In this document: positions 34,211 through 42,471 of the stretch, in pieces
Numbering within the stretch: position 1 is the first letter of the stretch
Layout of the letters: each line of letters begins with the position of its first letter
Source of the DNA: Chitinophagales bacterium
GTDB taxonomy: Bacteria > Bacteroidota > Bacteroidia > Chitinophagales > Chitinophagaceae
NCBI GenBank assembly: GCA_020636505.1
Contig: JACJXR010000004.1
Location: 124,001 to 188,000 of the forward strand
DNA: 64,000 nt
Direction of reading: 5' to 3'
Notes under the pieces: generated by a model
What the model was told of the DNA's origin: nothing
Database searches by the model: none
Seen by the model: only the letters and a program-made list of their open reading frames with translations
Position numbers and translations under genes: made by a program

Positions 34211-35245
34211 TTGCCGAGAAACCACTTTATAGATCTGTTAAAACTTGTCGCTGCATTCTTTGTGATATGCATACACACGAACACAACAGCTAAAATAGAT
34301 GGTTTTGAGCAAGGTAGTTTTTCATTTATCATAGACAATATAGCACGATTTGCCGTACCCTTTTTCTTTATCACAAGCGGCTATCTCATCAACTTTAAAA
34401 ACAACACCAAACTTTATAAAAGGCTTGCAATAATTTTCGTCACCTACCTGCTATGGTGTGGCGTCTTTATTTTGATCCGCAGATATAACGATCTAAACTA
34501 TCCTGTATTCGTCTTTGCAGAAGACCACAGCTTAAATACAACCATCAATAGAATATACAAATTGTTTGTATTTGGCTACGAAAGGCACCTTTGGTTTTTC
34601 CCCGCATATATAATTGGAGTTTTGCTTGTAAAGGTTCTTCATCAGCACATGAAGCTCTTGGCTTCTGTAGCGATAGTATTATACGTTCTGGGGGTAACGG
34701 GGCAGCAGTTGCGTTTCATTTATCCCGACCACGTAAACTTCTTATTGCAACCTGTACAACAATGGCTACAAGAAACACAGTTTACACGGGACGGACTGTT
34801 TTTGGCATTTCCGATGATTGCGTTAGGAAACATACTCAGCCGACAAAACATTAAAACTACACAGAGCACCTTGCCATTCTTAATCACACTATCAATCGGC
34901 CTTACGATAGCACAATACTACGAGTGTTTATATTTCATCAATAACCATGGAGCTAAGGTGTCTGAGTATTATTTGACCACACCATTACTTGTAACGTCCA
35001 TTCTATTAATAGGTATTAGCAAACCTTATATCGGCATTAAATTGCGTAGAATAACCCGTCTTTCGGGAGGAGTATATTTACTTCATCCTCTTTTCATGTA
35101 CTTGCTGCTCATCAAGTACAATCATTTATTTCAAATGGAATGGTTCCCCTACTTGTACACGTTATTACTTTTTGGATTATCCCTCTTAACCGCGTGGATT
35201 TTGAGCCTCATTAAGCCGTTGCGCCCTTTGATATTCTATCAATAG
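34211..35245 (+). CDS. acyltransferase 3 family membrane protein
   Basis: About ten membrane helices and the family 3 acyltransferase signature DLLKLVAAFFVICIHT near the N-terminus, with the conserved His in the first helix. Members move acyl groups (often acetyl or succinyl) onto sugars of surface polysaccharides or lipids. The TTG start (344 residues) places the signature 6 residues in, as usual, and a TAAATTTA box lies just upstream. An ATG at 34151 is also in frame but overlaps the start of the divergent glycosyltransferase gene. AT-rich like its neighbour. Confidence 0.75.
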   Translation: MPRNHFIDLLKLVAAFFVICIHTNTTAKIDGFEQGSFSFIIDNIARFAVPFFFITSGYLINFKNNTKLYKRLAIIFVTYLLWCGVFILIRRYNDLNYPVFVFAEDHSLNTTINRIYKLFVFGYERHLWFFPAYIIGVLLVKVLHQHMKLLASVAIVLYVLGVTGQQLRFIYPDHVNFLLQPVQQWLQETQFTRDGLFLAFPMIALGNILSRQNIKTTQSTLPFLITLSIGLTIAQYYECLYFINNHGAKVSEYYLTTPLLVTSILLIGISKPYIGIKLRRITRLSGGVYLLHPLFMYLLLIKYNHLFQMEWFPYLYTLLLFGLSLLTAWILSLIKPLRPLIFYQ

Positions 35246-35248
35246 GAA

Positions 35249-37189
35249 TTATCGCTTCACTATTTTCTTGACGATAACCGTGCCTGATTTCTTAAGAATG
35301 TCCGCTTCCGCAAATTTTAGTTCCATGAGTTTTGTTTGCAGAGCCAATTGTTTGGCTGCGTCTTTCTCATTCTTGATGCGGTTCAGCACTTCTTCTTGTA
35401 CCAGTTTCAACTTCTTCAATTCAAAGAACGACAGTGCGCTGTCTATTTCGTTGATGTAGTTTAGCTCACCGTTTAGAGTTTCGATGCCGTATATGTCTTT
35501 CCAGTTGTGGCTTATCTCATTGCGTGTATGCAGCAGTGTAGCCAAGCGTTGTTGAATATTACTTTCCGAGAAACTTGAAAAGAAACTCTGTTCAGGCAAT
35601 GCGCCCTTTTCTGACTTATACGCGAAATAGCTGTCGTATATCATACGAGCATCGGTGTCGGTTATCAACTCAGGATCGACACGTTCGTATACCAAGGTCG
35701 ATACGCTATCGTAGTCTTCGTAGTCCTTTCCTCCATGCTCAATAAGTATTCGTACCAACTCCCACTCTTGGTCTTCTTCCGTCTTCGGCTCTATCACCTC
35801 ATCTTGATAAACCACCTCTTGCGGAACAGGCTCTTGTGCTTCTTTGGCATGTTGTCTGTTACGACGCTCTTGCTCCAGCCTATCACGAATGTGTTTATTG
35901 ACAAGGTTTACCAAACCTGTGGGGTCCACATCCAATGTTTTGGACGCTTCTTTTATGTAATGGTCTTGCAGTGCAAAGTCTTCGGTCTTGTTGATGCGAG
36001 ATATACTCTCTGCAATTTCATTTACTAATTTCGACTTCTGCACCGGATCGTTACCCACTTCTTTCAGGCCGACTTCCAGCTTAAAGCCTATTACATCCTT
36101 CTTATTCTCCTTTACATAGTCGTGAAACTTGTTAGCTCCAGTCTCTTGTATGAAACTATCCGGGTCTTCTCCTTCAGGCAGCAATACCAACTTAACATTG
36201 AAGCTTTGCTCCAATGCAAGGTCCAAACCACGTAGTGCTGCTTTTACACCTGCGGCATCACCATCATACAGTATGGTCAGATTCTTGGTCAACTGACCGA
36301 TAAGTCGCAACTGGCCTTCAGTAAGCGATGTACCACTGCTGGAAACAACATTCTCTACTCCACCCTGATGCAGTGATATAACATCGGTGTAACCTTCTAC
36401 AAGAAAACACTCGTCCAGTTTGTTTATCATCTGCCGGGACTGGTGCAACCCATACAGAACACGGCTCTTATTGTAGAGTTCGTTCTCAGGAGTATTAATG
36501 TACTTGGGTGCTTTCTCGGTCTTTTTGAGAATACGTGCACCAAAGCCCAACACTCTACCCGTCATGCTTTGTATAGGGAATATTACTCTACCGTGATAGA
36601 CATCAAAATGTCTGCCATTGCGTGCCTTAACCAAACCCGACTTTTCCAAAAGCTCTTCACTGTATCCTTTTTCGGTGGCGGCATTGTAGAACTTGTCGTA
36701 ACCTTCGGGGCAATAGCCCAAACGGAACTTATCGAGTATCTCCTTTCTGAAACCTCTTTGTTTGAAATAGGATAACCCAACCGCTTGGCCTTCCTCGTCG
36801 TTCAGCAATATATCTTGAAAATACTGGGCGGCATATTCATTGAGTATTCGTAGGCTTTCTTCCGCAAGCTGTTTCTCTTTTTGCTCAGGCGTTTTCTCAG
36901 TCTCTTGAATCTCTATTTTATAATAATCTGCCAGCCATTTTATCGCCTCGGGGTATGTAAGCTTTTCGTGGTCTTGAATGAATGTAACCACATTGCCTCC
37001 TTTCCCACATCCGAAACACTTGTATATACCTTTGGCAGGAGAAACATAGAACGAAGGTGTTTTCTCATTATGGAAAGGGCATACGGCTATATAGTTGGCC
37101 CCACGCTTCTTCAAACGCACAAACTGCCCGAGTACGTCCACCACATCGGCACGCATCATCACTTCCTGTATCGACTCCTGAGCAATCAT
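35249..37189 (-). CDS. dnaG: DNA primase DnaG
   Basis: 646 residues. Makes RNA primers for replication. The zinc-ribbon has Cys37, His40, Cys58 and Cys61 (CPFH ... CFGC), then the primase N-terminal domain, the Toprim domain with EGYTDVISLHQ and LYDGDAAG, and a C-terminal helicase-binding region. It shares no operon with rpoD here: the gene stands between the acyltransferase and a secreted hypothetical protein. Ends 4 bases from the convergent acyltransferase gene. Confidence 0.94.
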   Translation of the reverse strand: MIAQESIQEVMMRADVVDVLGQFVRLKKRGANYIAVCPFHNEKTPSFYVSPAKGIYKCFGCGKGGNVVTFIQDHEKLTYPEAIKWLADYYKIEIQETEKTPEQKEKQLAEESLRILNEYAAQYFQDILLNDEEGQAVGLSYFKQRGFRKEILDKFRLGYCPEGYDKFYNAATEKGYSEELLEKSGLVKARNGRHFDVYHGRVIFPIQSMTGRVLGFGARILKKTEKAPKYINTPENELYNKSRVLYGLHQSRQMINKLDECFLVEGYTDVISLHQGGVENVVSSSGTSLTEGQLRLIGQLTKNLTILYDGDAAGVKAALRGLDLALEQSFNVKLVLLPEGEDPDSFIQETGANKFHDYVKENKKDVIGFKLEVGLKEVGNDPVQKSKLVNEIAESISRINKTEDFALQDHYIKEASKTLDVDPTGLVNLVNKHIRDRLEQERRNRQHAKEAQEPVPQEVVYQDEVIEPKTEEDQEWELVRILIEHGGKDYEDYDSVSTLVYERVDPELITDTDARMIYDSYFAYKSEKGALPEQSFFSSFSESNIQQRLATLLHTRNEISHNWKDIYGIETLNGELNYINEIDSALSFFELKKLKLVQEEVLNRIKNEKDAAKQLALQTKLMELKFAEADILKKSGTVIVKKIVKR

Positions 37190-37212
37190 TTATACGAAAT
37201 TAACAAAGAGGT

Positions 37213-38121
37213 TTAATATACAATTGTTGTAGTAAACTTTACACGCTCACGTCTTTGTGTAAACACATGCCAGTTACCGTCATACGTGATATGCGTAGGC
37301 AGCAACTTTTCCCCAACTTGGCGTGTACGCACCTTCATACGCACATCAAAGTCGTAGACAAGTGTACTGTAAGACAAGCTGTAATCTCTGGCCACGATGG
37401 AGTAGTCGCTTTTTCGAAACCATGTCGCCAAATATTCATACACCACATCATCTTCATATCCCTTTTTGGGTATTGCCTTAAACACATAGCAATCTTCACC
37501 GTCGTACTCTTCCGATGTCAACTTGAAGTTGTACATCTTTGCCACATCGGGCTCGAATATCGCTGCTTTCTCTCCCATGAAAGGCACACCACCCACCTTA
37601 CTGCCGGGATTGAAGATCAACATCTTCAACTTCTGCTTATGCTTCTCCAGTTGCGATTCATTCTTCAACTCCAACGAACCTGCTATTATATCGTTCTCTC
37701 CACATACTTTTCCTTTTGTGAAAAACAGATAATCATATAGCTCAGCCGTGTAGTACCTGTATTCTCCATCTTTATCGTAAAACTTTCCTGTAATACGCTC
37801 ATCTTCAGTATCCATTGTTCTACATCCATTGGCTCGGTGCTGTTTGGTGATGCTGTGATATGAGGCTTCAGTCTTTCCTCTTTTGTTCAGGACCTTTATA
37901 TCATTGGTGGCAGTATAAGGCACTATACGCATACTTCTGAACGCTTTGTAGAAAGTGGTATCGTTCTGCACCCGCTTGATAAAGCCATCCACATCCCAAC
38001 CACTGCGTTTGGCACTGATAACCACAGCATCCATCTCAATAGGATATTTAAAGATGCTACTGTCTTGTGCGACCGACAATAGAGGCAAACAACCAATCAA
38101 TATCAATAATATCCTACGCAT
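37213..38121 (-). CDS. secreted hypothetical protein, 302 residues
   Basis: Signal peptide about 1-18 (ending LLSVAQ), then a soluble domain rich in Tyr, Lys and Asp with strand-like segments. The second half (KMLIFNPGSKVGGVPFMGEK to the end, TTTIVY) has the alternating pattern of an outer-membrane lipoprotein-sorting-like half barrel, but this is only an impression. Family not recognised. It overlaps the end of ispD by 8 bases and would be translated from the same message. Confidence 0.7.
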   Translation of the reverse strand: MRRILLILIGCLPLLSVAQDSSIFKYPIEMDAVVISAKRSGWDVDGFIKRVQNDTTFYKAFRSMRIVPYTATNDIKVLNKRGKTEASYHSITKQHRANGCRTMDTEDERITGKFYDKDGEYRYYTAELYDYLFFTKGKVCGENDIIAGSLELKNESQLEKHKQKLKMLIFNPGSKVGGVPFMGEKAAIFEPDVAKMYNFKLTSEEYDGEDCYVFKAIPKKGYEDDVVYEYLATWFRKSDYSIVARDYSLSYSTLVYDFDVRMKVRTRQVGEKLLPTHITYDGNWHVFTQRRERVKFTTTIVY

Positions 38122-38788
38122 CCCCTTTCAATATCATATCGGCCCACTCCAAATCCTCAGGTGTAGTGAGCTTCACATTCCTTTTATCTCCTTCAATCAA
38201 ATACACTTTTTCTCCGTTGGCTTCCACAACTGTGGCTTCGTCGGTAAATTGCTCCGAATACCCCTGCTCAAAAGCCGGAAGCAATATTTCTGACTTGAAT
38301 GTTTGTGGTGTTTGTATGGCCCTCAACACAGAACGATCAACGGGTGTACTATCATCCCCATCTACCGAACGAATGCTGTCCGAAACTGCAATTGCAGGGA
38401 TGGCACTGCCTTTACCAAATGCTTGCTCGTAGCAAGCACATATCAGCTCTACCGAAACAAGTGGACGTACACCGTCATGAACAAACACAATTGACTCTTC
38501 TTCTACAACCTTCAATCCATTCTGCACACTATGAAAACGTGTGGCTCCTCCCGTAACAATGGTAATGTCGGGCCTATCACCTTCAAATGCTTGCAACACC
38601 ATTTGCGCATAACTCAATTGGTCTTCGGGTAATACCAATACAATGTTCATATCATCATAGGCTTCATAAAAAGCTTTGATCGTATGAAACAAAACAGGTT
38701 TGCCTCCTACAGGCAAAAATTGCTTTGGAAGTGCCATACCCATTCTCACTCCTTTGCCACCTGCAACTATAACCGCGTATTTCTTCAT
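38114..38788 (-). CDS. ispD: 2-C-methyl-D-erythritol 4-phosphate cytidylyltransferase
   Basis: 224 residues, third step of the MEP pathway: MEP plus CTP gives CDP-ME. The CTP loop AGGKGVRMGMALPKQF (about 9-24) has the conserved Lys and Arg pattern, HDGVRPLV (about 108-115) is the second motif, and the C-terminal EDLEWADMIL closes the family. Length is normal. It heads a two-gene unit with the secreted protein, whose start overlaps its stop by 8 bases. Confidence 0.92.
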   Translation of the reverse strand: MKKYAVIVAGGKGVRMGMALPKQFLPVGGKPVLFHTIKAFYEAYDDMNIVLVLPEDQLSYAQMVLQAFEGDRPDITIVTGGATRFHSVQNGLKVVEEESIVFVHDGVRPLVSVELICACYEQAFGKGSAIPAIAVSDSIRSVDGDDSTPVDRSVLRAIQTPQTFKSEILLPAFEQGYSEQFTDEATVVEANGEKVYLIEGDKRNVKLTTPEDLEWADMILKGDA

Positions 38789-38804
38789 TGATGTACTGTT
38801 ACAA

Positions 38805-38812
38805 CAAAAATA
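38805..38812 (-). promoter_or_regulatory. -7 box for ispD
   Basis: Minus-strand TATTTTTG matches TAnnTTTG and lies 16 bases before the ispD ATG, after the nusG terminator. Confidence 0.4.
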
Positions 38813-38830
38813 GTATTTGCCTTAGACAAG

Positions 38831-38856
38831 TACGCCCCCGGCAAGCCGGGGGCGTA
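38831..38856 (-). terminator. strong GC hairpin after nusG
   Basis: A 12-bp perfect stem (TACGCCCCCGGC with its complement) around a 2-base spacer lies 22 bases beyond the nusG stop. It has no long T-tract after it. It separates nusG from ispD, so nusG is not co-transcribed with rplK as in most bacteria. Confidence 0.65.
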
Positions 38857-38877
38857 ATGTTTATGCTTATAAAACTC

Positions 38878-39450
38878 TTAAGCTATTTTTTCAACCTGCA
38901 TGTAGTTCAACTCCACAGGCGTAGCACGTCCGAATATCTTCACCACCACTTTCAGTTTCTTCTTCTCTTCGTTCACCTCTTCCACAGTACCGTTGAAGTC
39001 GTTGAAAGGACCATCTGTGATACGTACTGTTTCACCGACGATATATGGTTCTGCATATCCGATACCTTGTTCACTGACCTCGTCCATTTTACCGAACATC
39101 TTGTTCACCTCAGACTTACGCAATGCTGTAGGATGATCTTTACCAAGAAAATGTATCACGTTGGTTACATTCTTGATGGTTTGTATCATATCATCGTTCA
39201 GTTTACCATCTTCCGCTTCAAGCATCAGGTAACCCGGGAAAAGTATCTTCTCACGCAAAACCTTTTTACCGGCTTGCACTTTAAATACTTTTTCTACAGG
39301 ACAAAGCACTTGCAATATGGCTTTTTCCCAACCCTGTATCTGAACCTCTTTATCGAGATATTCTTTTACCTTCTTCTCTTTACCGCTAATGACACGCAAT
39401 ACGTACCATTTGGTATCCTTCTCTTCAGATGTTTTTACTTCTTCTGACAT
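38878..39450 (-). CDS. nusG: transcription termination/antitermination factor NusG
   Basis: 190 residues. NGN domain (about 12-118, starting KWYVLRVISGKEKKV) and KOW domain (about 130-185, with GETVRITDGPFNDFNG). It binds RNA polymerase and controls pausing and Rho termination. Neighbour secE lies 11 bases upstream, as in nearly all bacteria, but rplK is not downstream: a strong hairpin and ispD are. Confidence 0.94.
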   Translation of the reverse strand: MSEEVKTSEEKDTKWYVLRVISGKEKKVKEYLDKEVQIQGWEKAILQVLCPVEKVFKVQAGKKVLREKILFPGYLMLEAEDGKLNDDMIQTIKNVTNVIHFLGKDHPTALRKSEVNKMFGKMDEVSEQGIGYAEPYIVGETVRITDGPFNDFNGTVEEVNEEKKKLKVVVKIFGRATPVELNYMQVEKIA

Positions 39451-39461
39451 TGTAAAATGTT

Positions 39462-39662
39462 TTAGCCCAGTATATTGTACAGAAGCTTAAGCACCTGCTC
39501 AGATGCAAAGTCCATACCGAAGATGAGCAGCGTGAAAATAATCATGGCTACGATAACGATTACCGTGGTCTGCTGCAATTCATCCCATGACGGCCAAGTC
39601 ACTTTGTGAATCAGTTCGTCGTAAGCTGACTGGATGTAATTTCCGAATTTGCTCATATACAA
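39462..39662 (-). CDS. secE: preprotein translocase subunit SecE
   Basis: 66 residues with an amphipathic N-terminal helix (YIQSAYDELIHKVTWPSWDEL, with the conserved VTWPS) and one membrane helix (about 32-53). It is the essential small partner of SecY in the translocon. Located between tRNA-Trp and nusG, in the conserved tRNA-Trp/secE/nusG order. Confidence 0.93.
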   Translation of the reverse strand: MYMSKFGNYIQSAYDELIHKVTWPSWDELQQTTVIVIVAMIIFTLLIFGMDFASEQVLKLLYNILG

Positions 39663-39682
39663 CTTATTACGTTGTTAAATCT

Positions 39683-39756
39683 TGGCACGGGCACCTGGAT
39701 TCGAACCAAGATCAATGGTTTTGGAGACCACTATTCTACCGTTGAACTATGCCCGT
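39683..39756 (-). tRNA. tRNA-Trp (anticodon CCA)
   Basis: Folds into a full cloverleaf: acceptor stem ACGGGCA/TGCCCGT, D arm GTTC, anticodon loop CTCCAAA, T loop TTCGAAT. The genome encodes the discriminator G and CCA end (39683-39686). It is the first gene of the tRNA-Trp/secE/nusG unit. Confidence 0.95.
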
Positions 39757-39782
39757 AAAAAAAACGCCCCCTATCGGGGCGT
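39757..39782 (-). terminator. Rho-independent terminator between the FadL-like gene and tRNA-Trp
   Basis: Stem ACGCCCC/GGGGCGT (39764-39782) with loop CTATC, followed on the minus strand by seven T residues (39763-39757) that run directly into the 5' end of tRNA-Trp. It ends the FadL-like gene (stop at 39820) and lies between the -7 box at 39786 and the tRNA. Confidence 0.8.
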
Positions 39783-39785
39783 ATG

Positions 39786-39793
39786 CAAAAGTA
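39786..39793 (-). promoter_or_regulatory. -7 box for tRNA-Trp/secE/nusG
   Basis: Minus-strand TACTTTTG matches TAnnTTTG. It lies 3 bases before the terminator hairpin, so transcripts would start in or beside the hairpin. Confidence 0.45.
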
Positions 39794-39819
39794 AGAAAAT
39801 TCCGGTTTAAAAATACATA

Positions 39820-41235
39820 TCAATTAAGATAATGAACATATCCTATTATTAGTGATATACCCATGTATTTGTACACGGCATCGGAGGTTTCACCTGTCAA
39901 AAGTGGGTCGTCTATCGGCTCACTGATGTTTTCAAATTGGATGGTATTACTCCTTCCATACGATGCCTTCACACCAATGCACAAATCTTCTTTGGGCCTC
40001 TTGATCATTGCACCCAAGCTGCCATGATATAAGTTCGCATCCGTGATGGCGAGTAATATCCCTTTGTCTTCTGCCGTCTCATCAAAATAGGTGTTATCAT
40101 TCCTTAACCCGGCCAGAATCCAAATTTTCTCATGCACCTGTGCTTGATAGCCCACTGCGATGTTCATTACAGGTCTGCGCCCATCCGCCACCAATAATAT
40201 ATCTCTGCTGTTTTCAAAACCGAAACCTGATGGTCTTACAAAATCATTCGGCCTTGGCTCAACCATCACATATGAGTTCATGCCGCTGAAGTATTCTGTT
40301 GTCAAATACACTTTTGACTTTGCAAACTCTTTACCCAAACCCAATGAAACACTGAATGGAGACCTATATTTTGCCTTAAGATTTTTTTGTCTGTCGTTAG
40401 CAATAAAATCCTCTCTGAATGTACCGTAATTGATATTGTTCCCGGTAAGATCACTATTCAATGTAGCATTACTGTATGCCGTCAATCCGGGCAATGTTAC
40501 CGTTAATCCTGCAGAGAAATCATCAAAATTTGCGGACAACCCGAGCTTAACAATGTTTCTAACATTTACATAAGATATATTGTATAAAAAGTCTGATGAC
40601 ACTGTTTCAAAAGTACCGGTCGTATTTGCAATTACTCGCGCCACGTGTCCGTAAGAAAACTGCTGCTCTCTATATCCACCATAATTACCAAGCCCAATAG
40701 CCCAATGCTCATTTATACGATATGAGACACAAACACCTGCCCAAATCTCACTTATGTTGTTTTTGATATCAACCTGAGCGACATATTCCTCATCTCCTAC
40801 ACTGTATGCGTCATCCAACACATTAAGTATGCCATCAAACCTTTGAGTAGCATTGAAGTTATACCTTACCTTATCCACCATAACATAACCCAACGTCCAT
40901 TTAGGAAACTTTTTGGGTCGGTATATACCGGAAAGTATCAAAGGGATACTGTTGAAACCCACAGACTGCATATTATACCCTACACCTGCTCCATCTATGA
41001 AGTTGCCTTTATCTATTCCGTAAGCATTGGTAGTAATGGAAATACTGGACTGCTTGGCCAATGCCAAACCGCCGGGGTTATTGATTGTGGCACTATTGTC
41101 CGTTACCACAGTAGCATTGGCTCCGCTAAGAAGAGTACTCGTTGCTCCAAATTGGTGTGTCCAATAATGGGTGTCTTGAGCAACAATTGAGACGCTCGAG
41201 AAAGCTAAATACAATACTAATACTACATTCTTCAT
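39820..41235 (-). CDS. FadL/OmpP1-like outer membrane beta-barrel protein
   Basis: 471 residues. Signal peptide about 1-19 (ending SIVAQ), then HYWTHQFGATSTLLSGAN and DNSATINNPGGLALAK, which match the N-terminal hatch of FadL-type transporters (a glycine/asparagine turn after an Ala-rich stretch). The rest is barrel-like and ends in an aromatic residue-rich strand YMGISLIIGYVHYLN. FadL proteins import hydrophobic compounds across the outer membrane; here the substrate is unknown. It interrupts the usual tuf/tRNA-Trp order and is followed by a strong terminator. Confidence 0.78.
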   Translation of the reverse strand: MKNVVLVLYLAFSSVSIVAQDTHYWTHQFGATSTLLSGANATVVTDNSATINNPGGLALAKQSSISITTNAYGIDKGNFIDGAGVGYNMQSVGFNSIPLILSGIYRPKKFPKWTLGYVMVDKVRYNFNATQRFDGILNVLDDAYSVGDEEYVAQVDIKNNISEIWAGVCVSYRINEHWAIGLGNYGGYREQQFSYGHVARVIANTTGTFETVSSDFLYNISYVNVRNIVKLGLSANFDDFSAGLTVTLPGLTAYSNATLNSDLTGNNINYGTFREDFIANDRQKNLKAKYRSPFSVSLGLGKEFAKSKVYLTTEYFSGMNSYVMVEPRPNDFVRPSGFGFENSRDILLVADGRRPVMNIAVGYQAQVHEKIWILAGLRNDNTYFDETAEDKGILLAITDANLYHGSLGAMIKRPKEDLCIGVKASYGRSNTIQFENISEPIDDPLLTGETSDAVYKYMGISLIIGYVHYLN

Positions 41236-41302
41236 AACAGTACAGATAATAAAGATTGAAATATTTATGTGTAAACAGAAACGAAGGCAGAATATTTAAA
41301 GG

Positions 41303-42364
41303 TCACATAAGGCAATCGAGCAGGCTTTTCACATCGTCTTCAGTATTGTAATAATGTATACCGAATCGGATATTTCCCCCTCGTTGAGAGGCTACTATTC
41401 CGGCAGATTGCAGCTTTTCCCACAATCCATTTTCATCTTTCAGAAAGACGATAGAACATCTGTTTTCATAAGAATCAGGACCGACAAGCGTTGCGCTTGT
41501 ATCCTTGATACCGTTTATCAATTGTTCGGCAAGCTTTCTGTTATGTGCCTCTATATTGCCAAGCCCTATAGCCAACTTATGCTCGATTGCGGAATAGAGT
41601 ACCGTAAACCCGTACATATTGACATGTCCGGGCTCGAAACTCCTTGCCGATGGCATATACTTCCACTCGTCGCCCACTTGCACGTAACTATTGTGACCAC
41701 CAATGGCAGGAGTATATTTTTCAAGTAAGGATTCTGCGACATACATGATTCCTGTTCCAAAACCTGCATTCATCCATTTGTAGTTGCTGGCAATGAACAC
41801 ATCCACATCCAATGCGGATAAATCTATCGGCATAGCACCCATGCTTTGTGTCGCATCGACAATGAACAATACTCCATGCTGCTTGCAAAGAGTACCAATT
41901 TCCATCAAGTTGAGCTTGTATCCTGACATCCATTGCACATGGCTGATGGCCAACACATCAATCTCTCTATTTGTGATTTTTTGCTTGACAGCTTCCATGT
42001 CTATTGCGAAGCCGTCATCTGCAACCCATGTTATTGTAAATCCGTTTATCTTAAATGGTTCCACCAGTGAAGGATAATCGTTTTTATACAACAGAACACG
42101 TTCCGTACCTTTCAATGTTTGAACGATCCCGTTCATCCCCCAAGAGAAGTTTGGCAGCAAGGCTATCTGCGCAACAGGTGCATTTAAGAACTCAGCCACT
42201 TTACTTCTGAGCCGTGGTTCAAACTCCTCTCTCCAACGTTCAGCATATGTACTGGAATTGACGGCAAGGTTGCGATACAACTCATTGGCTTCTTTGGTAA
42301 ATTCTTCAGGAAGCAGCCCTGTGGCTGATGTATTAAGGTATGTGATCTTCGGTTGGTCGCTCAT
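41303..42364 (-). CDS. class V aminotransferase-fold PLP enzyme
   Basis: 353 residues of fold type I. The PLP-binding lysine is in ASNYKWMNAGFGTGIM and the Asp that grips the pyridine ring is in FIVDATQSMGAM, with a central HVQWMSGY. Such enzymes include cysteine desulfurases, isopenicillin epimerase-like and selenocysteine lyase-like proteins. There is no obvious catalytic Cys loop of IscS type, so a general aminotransferase or lyase is more likely. A start 14 codons further upstream is open but adds a Cys-rich leader with no similarity. Sits between tuf and the FadL-like gene. Confidence 0.83.
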   Translation of the reverse strand: MSDQPKITYLNTSATGLLPEEFTKEANELYRNLAVNSSTYAERWREEFEPRLRSKVAEFLNAPVAQIALLPNFSWGMNGIVQTLKGTERVLLYKNDYPSLVEPFKINGFTITWVADDGFAIDMEAVKQKITNREIDVLAISHVQWMSGYKLNLMEIGTLCKQHGVLFIVDATQSMGAMPIDLSALDVDVFIASNYKWMNAGFGTGIMYVAESLLEKYTPAIGGHNSYVQVGDEWKYMPSARSFEPGHVNMYGFTVLYSAIEHKLAIGLGNIEAHNRKLAEQLINGIKDTSATLVGPDSYENRCSIVFLKDENGLWEKLQSAGIVASQRGGNIRFGIHYYNTEDDVKSLLDCLM

Positions 42365-42403
42365 GAATCGAAAATACAACTTATTGACTGTATAGCAGTT
42401 GCA

Positions 42404-42437
42404 CAAAACAAAACGGCTCCGAAATTCGGAGCCGTTT
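42404..42437 (-). terminator. terminator of the tuf operon
   Basis: A stem AAACGGCTCCGA/TCGGAGCCGTTT with loop AATTA-like bases is followed on the minus strand by a T-rich run (TTTTGTTTTG). It lies 35 bases beyond the tuf stop and cuts tuf from the aminotransferase gene. Confidence 0.8.
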
Positions 42438-42471
42438 CAATATCAGAACAGTTATAAAAACTGTACTTATC

